A stretch of DNA of 64,000 nucleotides. Origin: VBCG01 sp044226535. GTDB lineage: Bacteria > Pseudomonadota > Gammaproteobacteria > Burkholderiales > Casimicrobiaceae. The notes under the pieces were generated by a model that had not been told where the DNA came from, did not search any database, and saw only the letters and a list, made by a program, of their open reading frames with translations. The stretch is taken from NCBI GenBank assembly GCA_044226535.1, contig JBGAGT010000002.1, positions 269,630-333,629 of the forward strand, written 5' to 3'. Positions within the stretch are counted from its first letter, which is position 1. Every line of letters starts with the position of its first letter. Made by a program: the position numbers and the translations under genes. This document shows, in pieces, positions 1 through 10,852 of the stretch.

Positions 1-170
1 CGATGCGGATGGGCTCCCCCCGTTGCGGGCTTCGCCCGCCTCCCCCCTCGGGGGGGCGAGCGCCTTGGAGCGGTCCTGCGGCGCTCATCGGGGCTCCCCC
101 CGCAGCGGGCTGCGCCCGCTTCCCCCCAGAGGGGGGCGAGCGCCTTGGAGCGGTCCTGCGGCGCTCACGC
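1..170. repeat. Two tandem copies of a GC-rich hairpin repeat (family B)
   Basis: Two adjacent copies of a roughly 78-bp unit lie at about 15-93 and 94-167. Each contains a G/C-tract hairpin followed by GCGCCTTGGAGCGGTCCTGC and GGCGCTCA. The TCA at 165-167 is the stop codon of the ABC permease read on the minus strand, so the inner end of the repeat coincides with the end of that gene. A third copy, in the opposite orientation, starts at the stop codon of the aldo/keto reductase (15142-15215). The hairpins and their position directly after stop codons suggest a dispersed transcription-termination or mRNA 3'-end element. This function is inferred from placement only. Confidence 0.7.
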
Positions 171-938
171 GATGCGCTCCTGCCAGGCGACGAAGCGGCG
201 CGACAGCACGCGCAGCGCGATGTCCATGCACAGCGCGATCACGCCGATGCACACGATTCCCACGTAGATGATGTCGAGCTGGAAGAACGCCGAGGCGTTC
301 TGGATCAGCGCGCCGAGCCCGCGCTGGGCGGCGATCAGCTCGGAGGCGACCAGCGTCGCCCAGGCGACGCCCAGCGCGACGCGCAGCGCCGTCAGCATGT
401 GCGGCACGGTCAGCGGCATGATCACGCGCCGGAAGATCTCGCCGTCGGTCGCGCCGAGCGTGCGGGCGACGCGCACGTAGATCGGGCTGATCTGCGCGAT
501 GCCCTCGTACATGACGATCACGCCGGCGAAGAACGAGGCGTAGAAGAGGATGATGATCTTGGCGGGCTCGCCGATGCCGAAGTACACGATCACCAGCGGG
601 ATCAGCGCGATCGGCGGCAGGGCGCGGAAGAAGTTGAGCAGGGGGTCGACGAAGCTGCGGATGTTGCGGTACCAGCCGAGCACGAAGCCCACCGGCACGG
701 CGGCGACGATGCCGAGCGCGACGCCGGCGAACACGCGGCTGGTGGAGATCGCGATGTCCTGGGCCAGCGTGCCGGTGGTGAGGAGTTGCCAGAAGCGTGA
801 GGCGACCTGCGGCGGCGTCGGCACGAGCCCCGCGTTGACCACCCCCGACACCGAGACGCCCCACCACACGAGCACCACGACGATCCAGGGCGCGGCGACG
901 AGGGCGAGGCCGGCGGGGCTCCAGGTGCGTGAAGGCAT
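165..938 (-). CDS. ABC transporter permease, TauC/SsuC (nitrate/taurine/sulfonate) type
   Basis: A 257-residue inner-membrane protein of the binding-protein-dependent transport permease family. It has about six hydrophobic segments. The EAA-loop region (ARTLGATDGEIFRRVIMP) contacts the ATPase in this family, and the length is normal. The start is the ATG at 938, the Met that opens the first hydrophobic helix. The ATPase and binding protein are not in the window and probably lie to its left. The gene is divergent from a GntR regulator across 27 bp holding a near-palindrome, so that regulator probably controls it. Substrate cannot be deduced; members carry taurine, sulfonates, nitrate, pyrimidine precursors and other small organics. 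Confidence 0.88.
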   Translation of the reverse strand: MPSRTWSPAGLALVAAPWIVVVLVWWGVSVSGVVNAGLVPTPPQVASRFWQLLTTGTLAQDIAISTSRVFAGVALGIVAAVPVGFVLGWYRNIRSFVDPLLNFFRALPPIALIPLVIVYFGIGEPAKIIILFYASFFAGVIVMYEGIAQISPIYVRVARTLGATDGEIFRRVIMPLTVPHMLTALRVALGVAWATLVASELIAAQRGLGALIQNASAFFQLDIIYVGIVCIGVIALCMDIALRVLSRRFVAWQERIA

Positions 939-943
939 GACAA

Positions 944-965
944 AAGGTACTATAGATGGAACCTT
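944..965. promoter_or_regulatory. Imperfect 22-bp inverted repeat, candidate operator of the GntR/HutC regulator
   Basis: The 27-bp gap between the divergent permease and regulator contains AAGGT at 944-948 and ACCTT at 961-965. Eight of eleven positions are symmetric about the centre at 954/955. The inverted repeat ends directly at the ATG of the regulator. HutC-subfamily GntR proteins bind short palindromes of this size, so autoregulation plus control of the permease is likely. The site is visible; the binding is inferred. Confidence 0.5.
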
Positions 966-1724
966 ATGCACAAGCCCGTCGATACCGCAGTCAAGGAGGA
1001 CGGCGCGCCCTTCGGCGACAGCCCGGTGCCGCGCTATGCGCAGCTCGCCGCGCTGTTCCGCCGGCGCATCGAGCGCGGCCAGTGGTCGCCGGGCTCGCAG
1101 CTTCCCACGCTCGAGGACCTGATGGCCGAGTTCGGCGTGGCGCGCGTCACGGTGCGCCAGGCGATGAACGCGCTGGCGCGCGAGGGCCTTGTCTCGGCGC
1201 AGCGCGGCCGCGGCACTTTCGTCACCGCGAGGCCCGCGGCGCGCGGCGGCCTGCGGCTCGCCACCACGCTCGGCGCCATCGCCGACATGTACCGCGACGA
1301 TGCGCCGAGGCTCACGCTGCTCGAGGAGACCTCGGCCACGCCGCGGCTCCTGCCCGGCGACGGCAGGCCCGCCGAGCGCTACCGCCACCTGCGGCGCGTG
1401 CACACGCGCGAAGGCGTCGCCTACTGCGTGATCGCGATCTACCTCGACGAGCGCATCTTCCGCAAGGCGCCGCGGCGCTTCCGCAGCCACACGGTGATCC
1501 CCGTGCTGCTCGACCTGCCGGACGTGCGCATCGCGCGCGCCTGGCAGACGCTCGCCATCGGCATGGCCGACCTCGAGGTCGCGCGGCTGATCGACGTGCC
1601 GGTGAACACGCCCGTCGCCGAGGTCCGGCGTGTCTGCGTCGACGGCGAGGGCGTGGTCGCCTACCTGGGGGAGGTCACCTACCGCGGCGACTACATCCAC
1701 CTCGAGATGGACCTTCTGCCATGA
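966..1724 (+). CDS. GntR family transcriptional regulator, HutC subfamily (UTRA domain)
   Basis: A 252-residue regulator. The N-terminal winged helix-turn-helix spans about residues 20-90 and includes LPTLEDLMAEFGVARVTVRQ and GRGTFV, both typical of GntR. The C-terminal part (about 100-250) is a UTRA ligand-binding domain of usual length. UTRA proteins sense small molecules related to the transport or catabolic genes beside them. This gene is divergent from an ABC permease and 37 bp upstream of an enolase-superfamily enzyme in the same direction, so the three probably form one regulon. The inducer cannot be read from sequence. Confidence 0.9.
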   Translation: MHKPVDTAVKEDGAPFGDSPVPRYAQLAALFRRRIERGQWSPGSQLPTLEDLMAEFGVARVTVRQAMNALAREGLVSAQRGRGTFVTARPAARGGLRLATTLGAIADMYRDDAPRLTLLEETSATPRLLPGDGRPAERYRHLRRVHTREGVAYCVIAIYLDERIFRKAPRRFRSHTVIPVLLDLPDVRIARAWQTLAIGMADLEVARLIDVPVNTPVAEVRRVCVDGEGVVAYLGEVTYRGDYIHLEMDLLP

Positions 1725-1761
1725 TGAAGCGCCTTCCGGACACTCTTCCGGAGCTCCGCGC

Positions 1762-2895
1762 ATGAACGCCGCCGACCCCGCCGTCGAGCTCCGCTCGCTC
1801 AGCGCCCACGTGTTCCGCGCGCCGCTCGAGACGCCGGTCGTGGCGTCGTTCGCCGCGATGCGCGATCGTCCCATGCTGCTGCTGCGCGCCGAGGACCGCG
1901 ACGGCACGGTGGGCTGGGGCGAGGTCTGGTGCAACTTCCCGCAGGTCGGTGCCGAGCACCGCGCGCGGCTGGTGGAGAGCCTGCTCGCGCCGCTCCTCGT
2001 CGGCACGCGCTTCGACGACCCGCCGGCGGCCTTCGCGGCGATGACGGCGCGCACGCGGGTGATGGCGCTGCAGTCCCGCGAGGAAGGCCCGTTCGCACAG
2101 ACCATCGGCGGCGTCGACATCGCCCTGTGGGACCTCGTCGCGCGTCGCGCGGGGCTGCCGCTGTGGAAGCTGCTCGGCGGGCGCTCGGCGACGATGGCCG
2201 TGTACGCCAGCGGCATCAATCCCGACCGCCCCGAGGCCGTCGCGCGCAAGGCGCTCGCGGACGGGCATCGTGCGTTCAAGCTCAAGGTGGGCTTCGGGCA
2301 CGGGCGCGACCTCGCCAACCTGGCCGCCATGCGCGAGGCCATCGGCGATGCCGAGCTGATGGTCGACGCCAACCAGGCCTGGACGCTCGACCAGGCCCGC
2401 GCCGAGGCCGATGCGATGCGGGACTTCGACCTGCGCTGGCTCGAGGAACCCCTGCGCTGCGACCGTTCCTGGGACGAGTGGCGCAACCTCGCGGCGTCGG
2501 CGCCGATGCCCCTCGCCGGGGGCGAGAACGTCGCCGGCGACGAGGCCTTCGACGCCGCCATCGCCTCGCGCGCGGTCGCGGTGGTGCAGCCCGACGTCGC
2601 CAAGTGGGGCGGTGTCACCCGGACCATCGAGGTGGCGCGGCGCGCGCTCGCGGCGGGGCTCCGCTACTGCCCGCACTGGCTGGGTGGGGGCGTGGGGCTG
2701 CTCGCATCGGGGCACCTGCTCGCCGCCGCGGGCGGTGACGGCCTCCTCGAGGTCGACACCAACCCCAACCCGCTGCGCGAAGCGACATCGTCGACGCTGG
2801 GTACCGTGCGCGCGGGCCGCGCCACGCTGCCCGACGGGCCGGGCCTTGGAGCCGAGCCCGACCTCGCCGCGCTGGCGCGCTACGCCGTGCGCTGA
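1762..2895 (+). CDS. Mandelate racemase/muconate lactonizing enzyme family protein
   Basis: A 377-residue enolase-superfamily enzyme. The expected active-site pieces are visible in order: the K-x-K motif in FKLKVGFGHG, the metal ligands in LMVDANQAW, RWLEEPL and LAGGENV, and a C-terminal His in CPHWLGGG. This pattern fits acid-sugar dehydratases, racemases or cycloisomerases that abstract a proton alpha to a carboxylate. The start chosen is the ATG at 1762, just before the capping domain. The gene follows the GntR regulator and is likely co-transcribed with it. The reaction and substrate remain unassigned. Confidence 0.85.
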   Translation: MNAADPAVELRSLSAHVFRAPLETPVVASFAAMRDRPMLLLRAEDRDGTVGWGEVWCNFPQVGAEHRARLVESLLAPLLVGTRFDDPPAAFAAMTARTRVMALQSREEGPFAQTIGGVDIALWDLVARRAGLPLWKLLGGRSATMAVYASGINPDRPEAVARKALADGHRAFKLKVGFGHGRDLANLAAMREAIGDAELMVDANQAWTLDQARAEADAMRDFDLRWLEEPLRCDRSWDEWRNLAASAPMPLAGGENVAGDEAFDAAIASRAVAVVQPDVAKWGGVTRTIEVARRALAAGLRYCPHWLGGGVGLLASGHLLAAAGGDGLLEVDTNPNPLREATSSTLGTVRAGRATLPDGPGLGAEPDLAALARYAVR

Positions 2896-3007
2896 ACGCG
2901 CGGGCGGCCGCCGACACGCCGCGCTCCGACGCAGCCGACGCGCGCTCCGGGGCCGCGGCGCTCGCCCGCCGCGCGCGCGTCCCCGCGACGAACGCGGGCG
3001 ATTCCGG

Positions 3008-3038
3008 TAGAATGGGAATTTCCAAGAGAGAACTTGGA
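3008..3038 (+). promoter_or_regulatory. pyrG -10 element and leader hairpin
   Basis: A TAGAAT -10-like hexamer lies at 3008-3013, followed by GGGAATTT. A 6-bp stem (TCCAAG at 3021-3026 with CTTGGA at 3033-3038, loop AGAGAA) sits two bases before the ATG of pyrG. The purine-rich stretch available for ribosome binding falls within the hairpin. No convincing -35 is seen. The short leader suggests start-site or translational control, which is unproven. Confidence 0.45.
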
Positions 3039-3040
3039 CC

Positions 3041-4720
<1,680 letters not shown>

Positions 4721-4766
4721 TGGCGCGGCACTCCCTGGCCAACGCGCGCCCCGCGGGCGCAGCGCC

Positions 4767-5612
4767 ATGAACCTCTGCGGCTTCGAGGCGGGCCTCGACC
4801 GGCCGATGTTCCTCATCGCCGGGCCCTGCGTGGTCGAGTCGATGCAGCTCCAGCTCGACGTCGCGGGACGCCTCAAGGAGATCTGCGCGGCGCTCCGCAT
4901 CCCCTTCATCTTCAAGTCGAGCTACGACAAGGCCAACCGCAGCTCGCACGCCAGCTTCCGCGGGCCCGGCATCGACGAGGGCCTCCACGTGCTCGCCGAG
5001 GTGCGCCGCCAGCTTGGCGTGCCGGTGCTCACCGACGTGCATGCCATCGACGAGATACCGGTGGCCGCCGCGGTGGTGGACGTGCTGCAGACGCCCGCAT
5101 TCCTGTGCCGCCAGACCGACTTCATCCAGGCCGTCGCCGCTTCCGGCAAGCCGGTGAACATCAAGAAGGGCCAGTTCCTCGCGCCCGAGGACATGCTGCA
5201 GGTGGTCGGCAAGGCGCGCGCGGCGAGCGGGCGCGACAACGTGATGGTCTGCGAGCGCGGCGCGTCGTTCGGCTACCACAACCTCGTCTCCGACATGCGC
5301 GCACTGGCGATCATGCGCGCCACCGGCTGCCCCGTCGTGTTCGACGCCACGCACTCGGTGCAGCTGCCAGGCGGGCAGGGGAGCTCGTCGGGTGGCCAGC
5401 GCGAGTTCGTCCCCGTGCTCGCGCGCGCCGCCGTCGCGGCGGGCGTCGCGGGCGTGTTCATGGAAACGCATCCCGAGCCCGAGAAGGCGCTTTCCGACGG
5501 CCCCAATGCCTGGCCGCTGCCGCTGATGCGCGAGCTCCTCGAGACCCTGGTCGAGCTCGACGGCGCGGTGAAGCGCCGGCCCCTGCCCGAGGCAGCGTTG
5601 ATGACGTGCTGA
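4767..5612 (+). CDS. kdsA: 3-deoxy-8-phosphooctulonate (KDO-8-P) synthase
   Basis: A 281-residue enzyme condensing phosphoenolpyruvate with arabinose 5-phosphate to make KDO-8-phosphate for the lipopolysaccharide core. Diagnostic motifs include FLIAGPCVVES near the start, FKSSYDKANRSS, and DATHSVQLPGG. The ATG at 4767 is chosen because the homologous core begins a few residues later. It lies 46 bp after pyrG and before eno, whose enzyme makes PEP. Presence of this gene confirms a Gram-negative envelope. Confidence 0.97.
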   Translation: MNLCGFEAGLDRPMFLIAGPCVVESMQLQLDVAGRLKEICAALRIPFIFKSSYDKANRSSHASFRGPGIDEGLHVLAEVRRQLGVPVLTDVHAIDEIPVAAAVVDVLQTPAFLCRQTDFIQAVAASGKPVNIKKGQFLAPEDMLQVVGKARAASGRDNVMVCERGASFGYHNLVSDMRALAIMRATGCPVVFDATHSVQLPGGQGSSSGGQREFVPVLARAAVAAGVAGVFMETHPEPEKALSDGPNAWPLPLMRELLETLVELDGAVKRRPLPEAALMTC

Positions 5613-5618
5613 GACGTC

Positions 5619-5650
5619 TACCTGATTTCGAGTCAGGTACCCTGCGTACC
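5619..5650 (+). other. Two overlapping, mutually exclusive hairpins between kdsA and eno
   Basis: TACCTGA (5619-5625) pairs with TCAGGTA (5633-5639). GGTAC (5636-5640) pairs with GTACC (5646-5650). The two stems share bases 5636-5639, so only one can form. They occupy the kdsA-eno gap. They may be a weak terminator or leader structure for eno, but there is no U-run and no leader peptide is recognised. Confidence 0.35.
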
Positions 5651-5691
5651 ACCATCTTCCTCGTACTCATTCCTTCCCCACTGAAATCACC

Positions 5692-6975
<1,284 letters not shown>

Positions 6976-7006
6976 GCGCGGCGCGCGGCGACGCGACGGA
7001 CCCATC

Positions 7007-7333
7007 GTGCGCTGGCTGGCCGCCGTCCTGCTGCTGCTGATCGTCGCGCTGCAGGTGCCGCTGTGGTTCGGCAAGGGCGGCTGGCTGGCGGTGCGCGAGC
7101 TCGACCGCCAGCTCGCGGCGCAAAAGGAGTCCAACGCCAGGCTCAAGGCGCGCAACGACACGGTGGACGCCGACGTGCGCGACCTCAAGACCGGCTCGGA
7201 AGCCATCGAGGAGCGCGCGCGCTCGGAGCTCGGCATGATCCGCAACGACGAGATCATGTTCCAGCTTCAGGGCAGCGCGCCGATGGTCAACCCGCCCAAG
7301 GCGCCCGCCGCGGCCGCGAAGCGCAGTCCCTAG
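7007..7333 (+). CDS. ftsB: Cell division protein FtsB
   Basis: A 108-residue bitopic inner-membrane protein of the divisome FtsQLB complex. One N-terminal transmembrane helix (about residues 3-20, WLAAVLLLLIVALQVPLW) is followed by a periplasmic coiled coil (about 28-70) and the conserved ERARSELGMIRNDEIMFQ segment. The start is the GTG at 7007. It follows eno by 31 bp, the standard position in beta- and gammaproteobacteria. The Pro/Ala-rich tail is typical. Confidence 0.93.
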   Translation: MRWLAAVLLLLIVALQVPLWFGKGGWLAVRELDRQLAAQKESNARLKARNDTVDADVRDLKTGSEAIEERARSELGMIRNDEIMFQLQGSAPMVNPPKAPAAAAKRSP

Positions 7334-7351
7334 CTGCGCGCGAGCGGCGGC

Positions 7352-8134
7352 ATGCCCAAGGTCAGTTCGGCGAGCAACCCGCGGCTGCGCGACGCGCTGG
7401 CCCTCCTCGCGTCCTCGCGAGAGCGCGCGAAGCAGGGCCTCACCGTGCTCGAGGGTGCGCACATCGTCGAGGTGTACCGCTCGCGCGTCGGCGAGCCCGA
7501 CACGCTGATCGTCACCGAGGAGGCAGGGGCGCGCGCCGAGGTGCGCGCGCTGCTCGCGGCGGCGCCGCCCTCGCGCACGCTGGTGGTTCCCGCGCGCCTC
7601 GTCGCGGGCCAGGGCTCGGTCCCGGCGGACGTGGGCGTGATCGCCGTCGCGCGCGTGCCCCCGGCGCCGGCGCCGGCGTTCCCTTCGTTCAGCCTGCTGG
7701 TCGAGGACCTGCAGGACCCCGGCAACGTCGGCAGCATCCTGCGCAGCGCGGCCGCGGCGGGCGTGGACCAGGTGCTGCTGTCGAAGGGCTCGGCGTCGGC
7801 GTGGTCGCCCAAGGCGCTGCGGGCGGGCCAGGGCGCGCAGTTCGGGGTGGCGCTGGTCGAGGACGTCGACCTCGTCGCGTGGTGCGGCGCGATGCGCGCG
7901 GCCAAGGGCCGCCTGGCGGCGCTGGTGGTGCGCGACGGCCTTTCGATCCACGAGGCGCGACTCGGGGGGAAACTGGCGCTCGCCATCGGCAACGAAGGGG
8001 CGGGCCTGTCGCAGGCCTTGCGCGCCGCGGCCGACCTCGCGCTCACCATCCCCATGGCCGCGCGCAACGAATCGCTCAACGCCGCCGCGGCGGCCGCGGT
8101 GGCACTGTTCGAGGCACGGCGGCAGCGCGGCTGA
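7352..8134 (+). CDS. TrmH/SpoU-family RNA 2'-O-methyltransferase
   Basis: A 260-residue SPOUT-fold methyltransferase. The N-terminal substrate-binding part (SSASNPRLRDALALL) is followed by the knotted catalytic domain. Its three motifs are visible: LVEDLQDPGNVGSILRSAAA, AIGNEGAGLSQ and SLNAAAAAAVAL. These residues bind S-adenosylmethionine. The target is rRNA or tRNA; the exact position cannot be inferred. It starts 18 bp after ftsB and is probably co-transcribed. It converges on the PfkB-kinase gene, ending 4 bp before that gene's stop. Confidence 0.9.
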   Translation: MPKVSSASNPRLRDALALLASSRERAKQGLTVLEGAHIVEVYRSRVGEPDTLIVTEEAGARAEVRALLAAAPPSRTLVVPARLVAGQGSVPADVGVIAVARVPPAPAPAFPSFSLLVEDLQDPGNVGSILRSAAAAGVDQVLLSKGSASAWSPKALRAGQGAQFGVALVEDVDLVAWCGAMRAAKGRLAALVVRDGLSIHEARLGGKLALAIGNEGAGLSQALRAAADLALTIPMAARNESLNAAAAAAVALFEARRQRG

Positions 8135-8138
8135 AACC

Positions 8139-9044
8139 TCAGGGCCACCACTGCGCGCCGGCGCGCGTGCAGGCCTGCGAGCCCGCCCGCACGGCTTCGC
8201 CGACGGCCTGGTCGATGCGCATGCCGCGCGCCAGGGCCGCGGCCAGCGTGCCTGCGAACGCGTCGCCCGCGCCGACGGTGTCGATCGCCTCGACGCGCGG
8301 CGCGGGCACGTGGCCGCGCAGCCCGTCGCAGCCGTACCCGGCGCCTTCGGCGCCGCGGGTGACCACGAAGCCCGGACGCGCCGCCTTCCCTTCGTCGAGC
8401 AGTGCCTCGACGCCGCGATCGCCGCGCAGCCGTGCCAGCACCGCGGCCTCGTGCTCGTTGACGATGAAGAGGTCGACGCAGTCCATCAGCGCGGGCTCGA
8501 AGCCTTCGATGGGCGAGGCGTTCACCAGCATCGTCGCGCCGCCCGCGCGCGCGCGCCGCGCGAGGCCGAGCACTTCGGGCGACTCGACCTCGAGGTCGCA
8601 GAGCACCACCGTGCCCGGCGCGAGCATCGCGTCCTCGATCGTGCGCGACGCGGCGTGGCGATTGGCGCCGCCGGCGACCGAGATGGTGTTGTTCCCCTGC
8701 GGATCGACCTGGATCAGCGCGACGCCGGTCGCGCCGCCGAGGACGCCGGCGCCGACGCGAGCCACGCGCGAGACGTCGACGCCCGAGGCCACCAGGTTGA
8801 CCATCGCCTGCGCGGCGAACGCATCGTCGCCCACGGCACCCGCCATCGCCACCCGCGCGCCTGCCCGTCGCGCCGCCAGCGCCTGGTTGCAGCCCTTGCC
8901 GCCGGGGACCACCGAGAAGCCGTCCGCCATCACCGTCTCGCCCGGCGAAGGGATGCGCGACACGGCGACCACCCAGTCGACGTTGATCGAGCCGAACACC
9001 ACGACCTGGGCGTCGGGTGCCCGCGAGGACGGCGCGGCGGGCAT
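8139..9044 (-). CDS. PfkB-family carbohydrate kinase, ribokinase-like
   Basis: A 301-residue cytosolic sugar kinase. It carries both PfkB signatures: the N-terminal VPGGKGCNQALAARR and the C-terminal DTVGAGDAFAGTLAAALARG with the catalytic Asp in GAGD. The opening VVVFGSINVDWV resembles RbsK. It is the last gene of the operon that includes two sugar-type ABC permeases and a binding protein, 7 bp downstream of the MalG-like permease. It therefore most likely phosphorylates the imported sugar or a breakdown product. Ribose is possible but not established. Confidence 0.88.
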   Translation of the reverse strand: MPAAPSSRAPDAQVVVFGSINVDWVVAVSRIPSPGETVMADGFSVVPGGKGCNQALAARRAGARVAMAGAVGDDAFAAQAMVNLVASGVDVSRVARVGAGVLGGATGVALIQVDPQGNNTISVAGGANRHAASRTIEDAMLAPGTVVLCDLEVESPEVLGLARRARAGGATMLVNASPIEGFEPALMDCVDLFIVNEHEAAVLARLRGDRGVEALLDEGKAARPGFVVTRGAEGAGYGCDGLRGHVPAPRVEAIDTVGAGDAFAGTLAAALARGMRIDQAVGEAVRAGSQACTRAGAQWWP

Positions 9045-9051
9045 CGCGCGG

Positions 9052-9918
9052 TCAGCCGCCCTTGACGCCGCCGTGGGTGAGGCCCGCGACGATTTCCTTC
9101 TGGATGAAGGCGGTGAGGATCAGCACCGGCAGCGTCACGATGATCGCCGCGGCGGCCAGCGGCCCCCAGGCGAGCTGCTCGAAGGTGAGCACGTTGTAGA
9201 CCGCCGCGGGCAGGGTGCGCGTCGCGCGGCTGCCGAGCACCGCGCCGAACACGAAGTTGTTCCAGGAGAAGATGAACGCCAGGATGGTCGCGACCACGAT
9301 GCCTGGACGCGCCAGCGGCATGGCGACGTGCACGAAGGTCTTCCACACGCTGCCGCCGTCGATCAGCGCGGCCTCCTCGAGCTCGCGCGGCAGCGTCTCG
9401 AAATACCCTGCCATGATATAGACGACGATGGGCACGGTGATCACGAGGTGGGTGATGACCAGCGCGGTGAGGGTGTTGCCGAGGCCCAGGAAGCGGAACA
9501 TCATGTACAGCGGGATGAGGAAGGACAGCGCCGGCGTCATCCGCGCGATCAGGATCAGCACCAGCGTGCGCTGCGCGGCGAGCCGCGCGATGGCGTAGCC
9601 CGCGGGGACGCCCACGGCCAGCGCGATCAGCGTCGACGATCCCGAGACGATGATGCTGTTGACGAAATAGCGCCCCATCGCGCTCTCGGCGAACACCTGG
9701 GCGTAGTTGGCCAGCGTCGGGGCGTGCGGGATGAACACCGGCGGATAGGCGAGGTTCTCGAGCTCGGTCTTGAGCGACAGCGAGAGCATCCACAGGAACA
9801 CCAGGATCGCCGGCGAGACGATCACCATCACGGCGAAGGCGAAGCCGAGCTTGCGCAGCACGCGCTTGATCGGCCTGCGCGCGGCCGGCGATGGAAGGGC
9901 CGCGTTGGCGGTGCTCAT
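9052..9918 (-). CDS. Carbohydrate ABC transporter permease (MalG/UgpE type)
   Basis: A 288-residue membrane protein with about six helices. The EAA-loop (RELEEAALIDGGSVWKTFVH) is typical of carbohydrate uptake transporter-1 permeases. The ATG at 9918 overlaps the stop of the upstream permease by 4 bp (ATGA), implying translational coupling. It forms a heterodimer with the neighbouring MalF-like protein. No ATP-binding subunit is encoded in this cluster. Confidence 0.9.
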   Translation of the reverse strand: MSTANAALPSPAARRPIKRVLRKLGFAFAVMVIVSPAILVFLWMLSLSLKTELENLAYPPVFIPHAPTLANYAQVFAESAMGRYFVNSIIVSGSSTLIALAVGVPAGYAIARLAAQRTLVLILIARMTPALSFLIPLYMMFRFLGLGNTLTALVITHLVITVPIVVYIMAGYFETLPRELEEAALIDGGSVWKTFVHVAMPLARPGIVVATILAFIFSWNNFVFGAVLGSRATRTLPAAVYNVLTFEQLAWGPLAAAAIIVTLPVLILTAFIQKEIVAGLTHGGVKGG

Positions 9919-10820
9919 GTCGCCCACTTGACCCGCTGGCGCACGTGCAGCAGCCACAGCGCCAGCGCGATGATGATGACGAAGAACACCACGACCATCG
10001 CCGAGGCCTTGCCCACCTGGTAGAACGCGAAGGCCTGCAGGTAGAGGTAGAGGTTGATGGTCTCCGAGGCCGTGCCCGGGCCGCCCTGGCTGATGACGTA
10101 GATGGTGTCGAAGGCCTTGACGGCGTCGATGGTGCGGATCACCGCCGCCACCAGCAGGAAGGGCGCGACCAGCGGCAGCGTGATGTAGCGCAGGAGCTGC
10201 CACTCGGTCGCGCCGTCGAGCTTCGCCGACTCGTAGGGCTCGGTGGGGAGCGAGGCGAGCCCGCCCAGCACGATCAGCATCACCAGCGGGGTCCAGTGCC
10301 AGACCTCGACCATCACCAGGCTCGGGATCACGGTGTTGGGCGAGTACACCCATTGCGAGGGCGGCAGGCCGAACACCGAAAGCAGGTAGTTGAGCACGCC
10401 CTGCTGGGGGTGGAACATCATGGTCCACACCAGCGCGACGGCCACGGGCGTCGCCATCATCGGCATGGTGAAGATCGCCCGCAGCAGGCCGCGGCCCTTG
10501 AACTCGCGGTGGAACACGATCGCCGCGAAGGTGCCGAACACCAGCGGCACGACCACCGCCAGCACGGTGAAGTAGAAGGTGTGGACGATCGACTCGAGGA
10601 AGCGCCGGTCGACCGCCAGGTTGGCGTAGTTGCCGAGGCCGACGAACTGCGCGGCCTCGCCGATCTTCCAGTCGAAGGCGCTCATGTACAGCGTGAACGC
10701 CCAGGGAAACACGATGACCGCCACGATCACCACGACCGCCGGCACGGTCAGCAGGCGATAGGCGCGCCGGCGCCGGCGCAGGAAGCCTGCGCCGGGCGCG
10801 GCGCCGAGGGCGGCGGCCAC
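9915..10820 (-). CDS. Carbohydrate ABC transporter permease (MalF/UgpA type)
   Basis: A 301-residue inner-membrane permease with six predicted helices. The EAA-loop segment (PTEPYESAKLDGATEWQLLR) is the ATPase-contacting motif of the CUT1 class. The N-terminus is rich in Arg, the expected cytoplasmic side. It lies 32 bp downstream of the binding-protein gene and overlaps the MalG-type gene by 4 bp. It pairs with that protein to form the channel. Confidence 0.9.
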   Translation of the reverse strand: MAAALGAAPGAGFLRRRRRAYRLLTVPAVVVIVAVIVFPWAFTLYMSAFDWKIGEAAQFVGLGNYANLAVDRRFLESIVHTFYFTVLAVVVPLVFGTFAAIVFHREFKGRGLLRAIFTMPMMATPVAVALVWTMMFHPQQGVLNYLLSVFGLPPSQWVYSPNTVIPSLVMVEVWHWTPLVMLIVLGGLASLPTEPYESAKLDGATEWQLLRYITLPLVAPFLLVAAVIRTIDAVKAFDTIYVISQGGPGTASETINLYLYLQAFAFYQVGKASAMVVVFFVIIIALALWLLHVRQRVKWAT

Positions 10821-10852
10821 CGGGGTCCTTCGCGCGGAGGGCCGCTACCGGG

